The notes under the pieces are model-generated. The model was not told the DNA's origin and ran no database searches. It saw only the letters and a program-made list of their open reading frames with translations. A program made the translations under genes and the position numbers. A DNA stretch of 64,000 nt. It comes from Paenibacillus rhizovicinus (GTDB lineage: Bacteria; Bacillota; Bacilli; Paenibacillales; Paenibacillaceae). This document shows positions 53,741-62,116 of this stretch, one piece after another. Numbering within the stretch: position 1 is the stretch's first letter; each line of letters begins with the position of its first letter. The stretch is from contig NZ_CP048286.1 of the NCBI RefSeq assembly GCF_010365285.1, positions 6,985,255 to 7,049,254 of the forward strand, given 5' to 3'.

Positions 53741-55135
53741 CTATTTGATCACCTTTTTGTGAAAATGCGAATAGCGGCATACCTTCATATTTGAATTGAT
53801 TTCTAAAGTAAAAATAAACGTGTCCTTTTTCTTATATCTTTTTTTATCAGCGAACTCAAGCCAATTATAGAAGTGGTTCATCAGTAGCCTGTATAAAAAA
53901 TGATTAATAAGCCATATTGTCGCTGTCAAACTTTTATATCGTCTATTTCCGTCATTATATTTTAAGCTACCATCCCATGCGAGTCTGAGATTGGTAAATA
54001 CTGAGACGTCAATGTTAGATATCGTATCGATACCAGTATTCTCAGTCGATCTGCGTTTACGATAGTAATTCGTAGCAATGTCCGAATGGTATCTTAGTCC
54101 CTCTATACATACTCTCCAATTCAAATAAGCATAAGCGTAGGGGCAAATAATTTTGTAATTCTCACGTAACAACTCTTTAAGGCATTTTTTCAAAATAGTT
54201 TTTCGAATCCGGTTACACAACGCATTATAGGTGGCAACTGTGCTCTTATATATTTCATTAGCAATTTTATTATCTATTCCTTCCGTCGTCCACAGATCAC
54301 CGTCATAGTATGCCTTTCTATATTCTTCTTGTCTGTTGCCTTGTTGAAGTAAATTTTCATTAGAAACAATTACTTTATGCTCAATCTTTTCGGTTTTTAA
54401 TAAGGTCGGATCTAAACGACTTAAATAAGCCTCAAGGAATCTTGGATGTTCCTCTACATCGTTGTAGTGAACAAATTCCATCTCTTTTAACGTGGTTATA
54501 TCGTTCTCGCTTAGTTGTAATAATTTCTGTAATGGCTGAAAAACAATGTTCGGCTTATGATTTCTCCAAACAATATGATAGTCTGGCTTATTAAAAAGTT
54601 CAGTTCCACACTGACAACGAAAAGCACTAAAAGGATCATTAATCATATATTTAAAAGACTTCTTACACGTCGGACATGAATTGTATAATTTGGCATGCGG
54701 ATGAAACGGACAACTGTGAATGAACTTAAGTTGATGGAAAATACTATGGTAACCACTTCGCATACAATAGCGGCAATAAGCTAAATCACTCCGTAATAGC
54801 TCTTCTATGAGAACCCTCTTTTGAACAAAGTCAAGGATCTCGCTGGTATGTGCTTTAACAGGAACCTTTAATATTTTTAAGATTATATCTTCACTTAATC
54901 GTCCCATGGTATGGACGTTAGCATTGACATAAAATAGTGATAAATGCTTTACAGATCGAAGTTCATCGGTTCCAAATGTTCTGAGAAATTCTTTGGATGT
55001 TATGTTGTTCGCGTATTTAAATTTCTCAAACACTCCCCATGGTGATTCGTATTCCTTCACCCATAAAGGATTCCAGGTATAGTTGGTTTCCTGATTGGCC
55101 GGTCCAGGTAGCAGAATGATGTTAGCAGCTTTCAT
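53741..55135 (-). CDS. tniQ: TniQ/TnsD family target-selection protein
   Basis: A 464-residue protein with the N-terminal TniQ signature and a zinc-binding segment. Cys121/Cys124 in AYCRYCMRSGYHS, then HSCPFHPH and CPTCKK (about 142-157), and CQCG at 174-177, form two or more fingers. The length matches TnsD-like proteins, which bind a fixed chromosomal site and recruit TnsC, rather than the short TniQ of CRISPR-associated transposons. The remainder is Lys-rich and probably binds DNA. Its ATG overlaps the tnsC stop by four bases. Confidence 0.88.
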   Translation of the reverse strand: MKAANIILLPGPANQETNYTWNPLWVKEYESPWGVFEKFKYANNITSKEFLRTFGTDELRSVKHLSLFYVNANVHTMGRLSEDIILKILKVPVKAHTSEILDFVQKRVLIEELLRSDLAYCRYCMRSGYHSIFHQLKFIHSCPFHPHAKLYNSCPTCKKSFKYMINDPFSAFRCQCGTELFNKPDYHIVWRNHKPNIVFQPLQKLLQLSENDITTLKEMEFVHYNDVEEHPRFLEAYLSRLDPTLLKTEKIEHKVIVSNENLLQQGNRQEEYRKAYYDGDLWTTEGIDNKIANEIYKSTVATYNALCNRIRKTILKKCLKELLRENYKIICPYAYAYLNWRVCIEGLRYHSDIATNYYRKRRSTENTGIDTISNIDVSVFTNLRLAWDGSLKYNDGNRRYKSLTATIWLINHFLYRLLMNHFYNWLEFADKKRYKKKDTFIFTLEINSNMKVCRYSHFHKKVIK

Positions 55136-56136
55136 TCCTCTACACCTTGATTTACTTCGGCCTTAATATAACCAGAGTTTTTTATTGCATTGTTCCATTG
55201 TAGCCTATTGATTTGATTTAGATCTTCTCCATTTCTACCATAACGCCTAAGCACATAATCCACGGTTAATGTGAAGTATTGCATTGGAATTTCCGCTTTT
55301 TGAAATAACCCAGCCTCGGTTCGTGCTGAGCAAAAGCAATCGAACAGATCTGCAGCGCAATCTTCCAACCGAAATCCACGAGCAAAGGCATCAGGTAAGA
55401 AGTAACGTGTGAATGACCATCCGCTCCCTTCAGGATAATCAGAATATTGATCATATCCAGCCAGGCAAGTTTGAGCATCATCAACATTCTTGACTCCTGA
55501 AAAACGATAATCATCAATCATAAAACGACCAATTAGTTGGAATTTTTTTGCTTGTTGAAAGGCGCTTCTTTGATGAATTAATTCCTTTTGCCCTACTAAA
55601 ATTACCGTGAGACTGATACCCAAACTATCGAGTTCGTTATTGATATCCATTAACCAGCCGTACTGGATATCCGCTAATCTTTGTGCATCGTCTAAGAAAA
55701 AAACCAATCTGTGCTGTCCTGATGACTCTACATTTTCTTTTAAATATTTTGTTAGCCTCTCGCGCTTCTGGGAGGCTTTCCCCGAAGAAGGATATGCATG
55801 ATTGATGTCCTTCAATATATCTTCAAAAAACACATTCTCGTTAATCACTTTGTATTGCCTGCATTTTAAGCTATAGACAGGAATCCTCTGATCAAATTCA
55901 GCAGGTAAGACATGCATTAAGTATTTAATAGCTCTTGTTTTTCCAAGGCGAGGCCGGCCATAAACGATCCCTCCAGGAACACGGTTGTCTACCCATCTAA
56001 CGATGGTCTCTTTTAATGACTCGATTTGATTGGTTTGAAGCAAGTAACGTCCAGTTTCAATCGGATGTGTTTTTGGGTGGACAAATGGCCGGCCATCCAC
56101 GGTTAATGTTTCTGCATCAGAACTAGAAAAACCCAT
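55132..56136 (-). CDS. tnsC: TnsC-like AAA+ ATPase
   Basis: A 334-residue ATP-dependent regulator that in Tn7 links target recognition (TnsD/TniQ) to the transposase. Walker A is GRPRLGKT at residues 60-67 and Walker B is LVFFLDDAQ at about 144-152. TniB-like features are seen before Walker A (IVRWVDNRVPGGIVYG). Its gene lies 13 bases after tnsB and overlaps tniQ. Length is in the TniB/TnsC range. Confidence 0.88.
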   Translation of the reverse strand: MGFSSSDAETLTVDGRPFVHPKTHPIETGRYLLQTNQIESLKETIVRWVDNRVPGGIVYGRPRLGKTRAIKYLMHVLPAEFDQRIPVYSLKCRQYKVINENVFFEDILKDINHAYPSSGKASQKRERLTKYLKENVESSGQHRLVFFLDDAQRLADIQYGWLMDINNELDSLGISLTVILVGQKELIHQRSAFQQAKKFQLIGRFMIDDYRFSGVKNVDDAQTCLAGYDQYSDYPEGSGWSFTRYFLPDAFARGFRLEDCAADLFDCFCSARTEAGLFQKAEIPMQYFTLTVDYVLRRYGRNGEDLNQINRLQWNNAIKNSGYIKAEVNQGVEE

Positions 56137-56149
56137 TTTGAACGCCTCC

Positions 56150-58081
56150 TTAAAAGGTGATGGTCTTCAAGTTCTTATTGATACGCGTGATAGGTCGTGT
56201 TCTTGTTGCATCATCTTCTGATAAAACTTCATCAAGAGATGCGGAGGATTTTGAATCTTCTTCCTTAGTGCTCGATTTTTGACTTCTTCGTCTCTCTTCT
56301 GCGAGTTTGTTACGACTTGCCCTATTATTTACTGCGTGCGATTCAAGATAGCGATGATAACAATCTATAGGATTGTCTTCGGAAGTGAAAAATAATAGTT
56401 TGCGCTTTCGAAGTCTGTTGATTTCTTTACGCGTTTTGAGCGAATGGGGAACGATCCCCCACTTTCCAGTTGCCGTAAGTGCTCCAAACTCACTGCCATC
56501 CGGAAGAAATGCCTGGAGAACCCTTAGGTCATCTACATTTACAAGAATAGTTAGGGTTGTATCAATGAGATCAGGACTGCGTGAGAGAACCTCATTTCTA
56601 TAATCTACACCTTCATAATGGATGAATGGACGACGTCCCTCTTTTAAGTTACCGTTGACTTTGCGGGGTACTTTCATCGACAGGAAAACCACCTCCGCCC
56701 TTTGCTCTTCAGGCATTACCCGAGGAATAAGTCCACGTTCGATTCTTTGTTTTAACACTTCAAGAGGTGTAAAGTTGTTTATCCCCTCATTAACAGTTCC
56801 GTTATAGTCCGATATTAGTACATCTGTCAGCTCTTCTAGATGCTCAAATGAAATCGAATATTTGACAGCCTTTTTCTCGGCATCGCTTCTCCTTGGATCT
56901 TGTGGATTGCTGCCGGTCGTATTTATCATACGGTGATACCCGCATTCTTCTAACACACCAAAAAATCTTTCGATGTATCCCCTGCGAACCGGTACTGCAA
57001 CAGGTCCAGCATTTGTTGAACAACCTATTATTTGTTCTAGGCGATCGGATACGAAATTTGATAAATTAGCTTTGCCATTGTCGTACAACATCTCATCCCA
57101 CAGTGCCCATTGCATTTCAGGGATGCAATCACTCGGAAAGCCGCCCCGTTCATTGTAGCTTAAGCCAGGAATCGTAAGGGCCCTCTTCTCCCTCGGTACC
57201 ACCGCGTTACGAATGCATTGCACTACATCATTACCTGAAAATTCCCGATTGGTACTCAGATGGTATCCAATGACCGCTCTACTGGCAACATCTAAAATGA
57301 CAAGCAACCAAAGACGCTCAAGAACCCTTGTTATTTCATCTCCTTCAGGTGTCCGGAATGTAATTGAAAACATACCATCGATCCGATGGCCGTCGAATTG
57401 CACTCTTTCTAATGGACGGAGAATCGATAGATTGTGTTCTCTACCTATCCCCGTAGTTGTTGCGAGGGTAGCTGCCGCGTCTCCGTATCGACTAGCTGCT
57501 TTTGAAAAATGTCTATTATTTAGTTTATGAAGATAACGCTCTAATGAACGTTTGGCCAATGTTTCGGTAGTAAATGGGTACTGATTTTCAGTTAATCCAA
57601 TTGCTCTACACTCATCCAAAAACTTTTTGTGGATATATTTTGCCTTCATTTTCGGGTCCGAGAACTGCTGCTTGTTAGTTTGGAAATGATGTTTTTCAAT
57701 TAATTCAGCAAGTTGGGGAAATGTATCAAGAAGTTCGGTGAACCTCCCTGAGTGAGAGTTGTTCTCTTTCGATTTTCTTGTGTAGCCTTTAATCTTTTTA
57801 TTCGGTATCAACGCACGAAAGCCTAAAATCACGCCATTCTCGTCTCGGTTGTCGATGCAACGTAACACCAGCCGTCGTAGTGATTCAAAGTCAATCCCTG
57901 TTTCATACCTGATTTCTTTAATTGGTTGATTACCTAAGTACATTTCAACTGCTTTTTTTCTCTTTAAGTAAGTAGCCTTATCCTTGTCACTTAGATTATC
58001 AGTCAAAACGATTGGCCAGTTTTTAACATCCAGATCCTCAGGTACGTATTTCTCACTTTCAATGATCTTACGTCTCGCCAT
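56150..58081 (-). CDS. tnsB: TnsB-like DDE transposase
   Basis: A 643-residue transposase of the Mu/Tn7/IS21 class that binds element ends and joins 3' ends to the target. The catalytic core shows Asp in VQFDGHRID (about residue 229), LDVASRAVIGYH, Asp in YDNGKANLS (about 334) and Glu in YIERFFG (about 371), a D-D-35-E spacing. A Mu-transposase-type C-terminal beta-barrel follows. GGAGG ahead of ATG 58081 fixes the start, which overlaps the end of tnsA by 14 bases. Confidence 0.9.
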   Translation of the reverse strand: MARRKIIESEKYVPEDLDVKNWPIVLTDNLSDKDKATYLKRKKAVEMYLGNQPIKEIRYETGIDFESLRRLVLRCIDNRDENGVILGFRALIPNKKIKGYTRKSKENNSHSGRFTELLDTFPQLAELIEKHHFQTNKQQFSDPKMKAKYIHKKFLDECRAIGLTENQYPFTTETLAKRSLERYLHKLNNRHFSKAASRYGDAAATLATTTGIGREHNLSILRPLERVQFDGHRIDGMFSITFRTPEGDEITRVLERLWLLVILDVASRAVIGYHLSTNREFSGNDVVQCIRNAVVPREKRALTIPGLSYNERGGFPSDCIPEMQWALWDEMLYDNGKANLSNFVSDRLEQIIGCSTNAGPVAVPVRRGYIERFFGVLEECGYHRMINTTGSNPQDPRRSDAEKKAVKYSISFEHLEELTDVLISDYNGTVNEGINNFTPLEVLKQRIERGLIPRVMPEEQRAEVVFLSMKVPRKVNGNLKEGRRPFIHYEGVDYRNEVLSRSPDLIDTTLTILVNVDDLRVLQAFLPDGSEFGALTATGKWGIVPHSLKTRKEINRLRKRKLLFFTSEDNPIDCYHRYLESHAVNNRASRNKLAEERRRSQKSSTKEEDSKSSASLDEVLSEDDATRTRPITRINKNLKTITF

Positions 58082-58733
58082 GTAACCACACCTCCAGAGA
58101 TGGGCCAATTAAACATTCTTCAATGTTGGCATCTAAATGTCCGCTGTAGATCAGGTTACAAATTGACTCTAAAATTCGTTGAGGTTTTAAACTGTGTAAA
58201 TCACGCTGAATTTCTCCGATGGTTAGTCTGCGATTTCGTACTAAACGGGTAATTTGAAATTGGTCGAGCTCTATAGGAACCAATCGATTCCGTGTATAAG
58301 AAATAATTTGTTTGAGGTTGGACAAAAGTAAGGCATTAGATCGGATCTTTGTATCCGTCATGATTTCATATGGTTTATTGTTAAGGAGACACCAATCTTC
58401 TTGTGCTCCTGTTTGTCTTATGGTTTTAATTGACTTAGGGTTCCTTGAATCGAAATCCCACTCATATTTCACTTCAATGAATTTTTCCGTTCCATCTGAG
58501 TATAAAACCCACATATCAAAAACAGACTCTACAATCTCACCTTTATGGGTATGCCTTATTCTTAGTGGCTGCTCACAAAAAGAAACAATATTGGGGTTGG
58601 ATTCGACTAAAATCCAATGGTCGTATTCCAAATCACTAAAAAACTCAACTCTTCGTTTAATCTTGCGACTGGTTGCCTTCCAGTAGTTACTGCCGTATTT
58701 TGTGTTCCTCGGCATTTTTACCGGTGTGTACAT
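58068..58733 (-). CDS. tnsA: TnsA-like endonuclease
   Basis: A 221-residue restriction-like nuclease that in Tn7 cuts the 5' ends of the element, making transposition cut-and-paste. The catalytic set is visible: Glu36 in SDLEYDHW, Asp73 in SVFDMWVL and Glu87-Val-Lys89 in FIEVKYEW. A C-terminal winged-helix region follows. Presence of TnsA separates this element from TnsA-lacking Tn5053-like and type V-K elements. ATG 58733 has GGGGTGA ahead; ATG 58715 is an alternative. Confidence 0.87.
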   Translation of the reverse strand: MYTPVKMPRNTKYGSNYWKATSRKIKRRVEFFSDLEYDHWILVESNPNIVSFCEQPLRIRHTHKGEIVESVFDMWVLYSDGTEKFIEVKYEWDFDSRNPKSIKTIRQTGAQEDWCLLNNKPYEIMTDTKIRSNALLLSNLKQIISYTRNRLVPIELDQFQITRLVRNRRLTIGEIQRDLHSLKPQRILESICNLIYSGHLDANIEECLIGPSLEVWLHGET

Positions 58734-58823
58734 CCCGTATCACCCCTATATTTTGAACGATAATTGCGACTTTTCAGATAATCAAGCGATTCGACAAAGG
58801 TTCTTATGAAACCCCATGATTTG

Positions 58824-58856
58824 ACGCAAAACAAAAGGCCGCCTTTCGGCGACCCT
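58824..58856 (-). terminator. Intrinsic terminator of the small XRE gene
   Basis: On the minus strand GGTCGCC-GAAA-GGCGGCC (one G-U pair) runs into TTTTGTTTT. Confidence 0.85.
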
Positions 58857-58866
58857 TCTTTGAAAC

Positions 58867-59202
58867 TTATTCGAATATCTCTTTATAAATATTAATCATC
58901 TTGCGTATATTCTGGCTTTTTTGCTTCATAAGTTTTGAAATAAAAATGTGGATCAGTTTAGTTTTATCCGTATCTTTCTCAATAGGATTATCACCGAAAT
59001 AAAAAAACTCTGAGGGGCTTACTTCCAGGGCACGGATCAACTTATCGAGAGTGTCCACAGAGATATTTCGGTCTCCCCGTTCGACCCCACCGATATATGT
59101 ACTTTGTAACTGAGCGCGTTCACCAAGTTGTTCTTGTGTTAAGCCGCGTGACTTTCTAATTTGCCGGATTCGAGCTCCTATAAGCTCTGCGAGTTCCGCC
59201 AC
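58867..59202 (-). CDS. XRE-family transcriptional regulator
   Basis: A 111-residue Cro/CI-type regulator: helix-turn-helix IRQIRKSRGLTQEQLGERAQ, then STYIGGVERGDRNISVDTL and a short Lys-rich tail. The start is GTG 59202 behind AAGGTGG. It lies between the Tn7-like module and the divergent DGQHR gene. The palindrome AACTTATAAGTT in the shared promoter region is a likely operator. It probably controls cargo genes, transposition genes, or both. Confidence 0.88.
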   Translation of the reverse strand: MAELAELIGARIRQIRKSRGLTQEQLGERAQLQSTYIGGVERGDRNISVDTLDKLIRALEVSPSEFFYFGDNPIEKDTDKTKLIHIFISKLMKQKSQNIRKMINIYKEIFE

Positions 59203-59273
59203 TCATACCACCACCTTAAATAAGCGTAAGTAGGTAAGCAGTATGAAGACAGACCATTATACTATAAATACCA

Positions 59274-59302
59274 TTGTAAAAAGAACTTATAAGTTTTATA
59301 TT
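59274..59302 (+). promoter_or_regulatory. Promoter of the DGQHR gene with internal operator
   Basis: TTGTAA and TATATT are 17 bases apart. The spacer contains the perfect 12-bp palindrome AACTTATAAGTT (59284-59295), which also lies upstream of the divergent XRE gene. Confidence 0.65.
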
Positions 59303-59338
59303 GGGATCAATGAAAATTCATCATGGAGTGACTAACAC

Positions 59339-60334
59339 ATGGATCAAACCATACCCCAACAAGTTGTTATAGAAAATGTCATTCAAAGCAAAATGCGTGG
59401 TAAAGTTATTTATCAAAGCAATGTACCTGCATCTATAGCATTGAACCTTACCTTTGTAAAACCGTATGATAATGAATCCGGAAAAGGATATCAACGGCCA
59501 GTGGATCCTAAGCGATGTCACGATTTTGCTTTGTACTTGTCTAAAGGTGATGATGCTCTTTTTACACCGGTATTATTAAATGCTTGTTCGAATTGGGAGT
59601 TCGTTGCTTATGATAAGCAGCGTCCTAACTTTGGCCGGTTGTTTTGTAAGGGAAAGGCATCTCTGATGGACGGACAACATCGCCTTGGGGGTATTAAGCG
59701 GTATATCCAAGAAACGAATGCTGATATCATGGTTCCTTTTTTAGCGTTTCATTCCCTGGACGAAGATGAAGAAATTCGGCTGTTCGATACGATTAACACC
59801 AAAGCAAAAGGGATTGGATCTTCCCTTAGTAAATACCTGAGGCGTGATTCTGATGAATTGAGTTGGGTTGCTACCGAGCTGCTTGTTCGTAAAGATAGCC
59901 CTTTTTACAATATTGGCAGCATTATCGGGAAAAGAGCAAAAGGTCGTCATATAACTTTGCAAAATCTCTATCGAACCCTCCATTTCTTATTTAAGAAGGA
60001 CGACGTCGCATTGCTAACAAAAGAAGAGAAGCTCAATATATCTTTGTTTTACTTTAACACCATAAAGGATACATTTTCCTATGAATGGCTTGATTATGGC
60101 GGTCACAGGCTCACTCACATCGTATGTCTTGATGCATTATCAATAGCTGCAGGTTCGATCCTTAATCATTTTTTCTCAAATGAGCAAAAGACCAAGGATT
60201 ATTCTTCTTTTGCTCAATCGATTCAGAAACTTAGGAAGGTAGACTGGTCTACTACGGGTCATCTTCGATATTTAAAAGGTTTATCTGGGTCAAAGACACT
60301 TGCCAGTGAACTATCTGGATTAATGATTAACTAA
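59339..60334 (+). CDS. DGQHR-domain (DndB-like) protein
   Basis: A 331-residue protein with the DGQHR signature in SLMDGQHRLGGIKRY. It is accompanied by VPFLAFHSLDEDEEIRLFDTIN and further residues typical of DndB/DpdB-type proteins. Relatives occur in DNA phosphorothioation and 7-deazaguanine modification systems, where they bind or regulate modified DNA. No dndCDE or dpd genes are visible here, so it is an orphan of unknown role. It is AT-rich like its neighbours and ends at a bidirectional terminator facing the Gabija-like genes. Confidence 0.8.
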   Translation: MDQTIPQQVVIENVIQSKMRGKVIYQSNVPASIALNLTFVKPYDNESGKGYQRPVDPKRCHDFALYLSKGDDALFTPVLLNACSNWEFVAYDKQRPNFGRLFCKGKASLMDGQHRLGGIKRYIQETNADIMVPFLAFHSLDEDEEIRLFDTINTKAKGIGSSLSKYLRRDSDELSWVATELLVRKDSPFYNIGSIIGKRAKGRHITLQNLYRTLHFLFKKDDVALLTKEEKLNISLFYFNTIKDTFSYEWLDYGGHRLTHIVCLDALSIAAGSILNHFFSNEQKTKDYSSFAQSIQKLRKVDWSTTGHLRYLKGLSGSKTLASELSGLMIN

Positions 60335-60364
60335 AAAAGGACCCTATATGGGTTCCTTTTTTTT
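60333..60364. terminator. Bidirectional terminator
   Basis: AAAAAAGGACCC and GGGTTCCTTTTTT pair around a short loop with one bulged base. A and T runs on either side suit both the DGQHR gene and the convergent helicase gene. Confidence 0.85.
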
Positions 60365-60367
60365 CGC

Positions 60368-62102
60368 TCACCGAAGTAACGGGCAGACATCGTTAATGGG
60401 TGTAATAATAAGAACATTTTGGCGAGCCCTTGTCACCGCTACTCTTAAATTTAAGCGTGCTTGATCTATCTCCTTTTTCGTAGATTCGTTTCGAACAATT
60501 TTCCCCTGATATAGACCTTCATAGACGATTACTTCGTCAAATTCCTTTCCTTTCGATTTGTGTATTGTCATTACATGAACTCCTCTCCAAACTTTTGAGG
60601 AGTTGGCAAAGTATTCTTGCAATAAAGCTGCTTTTATACTTTCTCCAGCACCACTATAATTTCCGTATAAGCGCCAAAGTGAAGCTAATCTTGATCTTAA
60701 TTCCGATCCCCTGTGCAGCATTTTTAAATATTTGATATCTTTTCCGACCTGCTTAAGTTGATCCGAGGAGGCACCATCCAAAAGACTACAAACATTTTTC
60801 CAATCTTGACTGGGATCTCCTGTAAATTCAAGGCTGCAACAAGCATTTACTAAGTTGATGCAGTCTTGTAGTATCATTTGTCGCTTTGATCCACGTATCT
60901 TACCTGTCGTAATAAATTCTTGAAGGGCATTTGATATATCCAAGCTTTGTTTTGGTGCAGAAGCATCTCCGTTCCTTCCACGCATATGTTCACATAAATC
61001 AGCAATGAGTTGTGTATGCTCCACCCTAGAATTTGATCCAAGATCCAATAGATTTGAAACTAATACAGCAGCAAGTGACGGCGCAGCAGTTTCCAGTGCC
61101 AATTCATGGCTAACTCGGGGTAGTGATTTATTATTTGCGAAGATATGGTGTGTATCTAGACATAGGGAAACTTCGTGCATTAATCTTTTTGATGGGACCA
61201 GTATAGCAAGAGACCAATCATTTGTATGGTTTGCTATTAGTCTTTTCCGAGCCTTCAGTACCTCGACTTTTAAATCTAAATGAGGACTCAATCCTTGACG
61301 AAAAGGGTATAAGTTGACCTTAACTTGATTGTATTGTTTTCCAACATTCTTCCCGCTAATTAGATCATTTCCAAACTGAACAATATCGGTTCCATTACTT
61401 CGGTTATTCTCTGAACCAAAATCAAATTGTTGAGGGGAATAAATAAAAATAAAATCACTTATTCTAGAAGGATCCGCCCCTCTAAATTCATAAATTCGTT
61501 GTTCAGGATCCGCCAATGCAATTAGTGTACTAAGTTGTCAACTGCTTGGATAAACTGCCATTCGTCAAATTTGTGTCTTGGAACTCATCAAGTATTATAA
61601 CCGGATAAGCATTGGAGATTACCTTCGATAACGCCTGGCTTTCGGTTAATAGTTGTGTTCCATACTTTGCAAACAAGTCAAAGTGTAGAATGCCTTCTTC
61701 CTCAAATAGTCTTTTTTTTTCTCCTTCTCTATCTCCAGAAAAATTTGCTAGTCTAGATGCAGCCTCATGAGGAGTAAGCAATTTAATAATTCGCCGCTTG
61801 TTAATTAAATAACCATGACTTCTTATCAACGACCATATAAAATCCATGATATGTATTAACCTCTAGTTGGCTTTGTATGTTACTTGAAATAACAGATCTA
61901 ACTTGTTCTTCAACTCTCGAAACAGTTGCTCTCGCAAAACTTAAGAAGAGAATCTTTTGTCCCTTTTCGATGACGTTATTAATTATTAATTGATTGCTTT
62001 GAGTAATGCTATCGTCGTTTTGCCAGATCCAGGACCACCTAATACTAGCAAATGACCATTGGTTTGTAACAATCGCTTTTTATCTTCTGAGAGTTCGAAC
62101 AT
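60368..62102 (-). pseudogene. UvrD/Rep-like helicase (Gabija GajB-like), four frameshifts
   Basis: ATG 62102 behind AAGGAG begins a superfamily 1A helicase: Walker A LGGPGSGKTT, LSFARATVSRVEEQ, motif II VIILDEFQDT, motif III ALADPEQRIYEFRGA, motif V MTIHKSKGKEFDEV and motif VI VAVTRARQNVLI. The frame changes near 61995 (one A short), 61840 (one T extra), 61566 (one G short) and 61526 (one A short). Correction gives about 578 residues. It lies 14 bases after the OLD-family nuclease gene, the Gabija arrangement. As read, the helicase is not made. Confidence 0.8.
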
Positions 62103-62116
62103 ACACTTCTCCTTAC

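Larger units (their letters stand above)
53741..58733 (-). mobile_element. Tn7-like transposition gene module (tnsA-tnsB-tnsC-tniQ)
   Basis: Four overlapping or nearly overlapping minus-strand genes encode a TnsA-type endonuclease, a DDE transposase, an AAA+ ATPase and a TniQ/TnsD targeting protein, in the canonical Tn7 order. The DNA is far more AT-rich than the first 38 kb. Terminal inverted repeats and target duplications were not identified. The element may extend past the window and may carry the neighbouring defence genes as cargo. Only the coding module is delimited here. Confidence 0.88.

Noticed and set aside
53427..53762. A 111-codon plus-strand frame in the gap before tniQ
   Set aside because: No ribosome binding site, basic low-complexity translation, it runs through a hairpin and overlaps the 3' end of tniQ.
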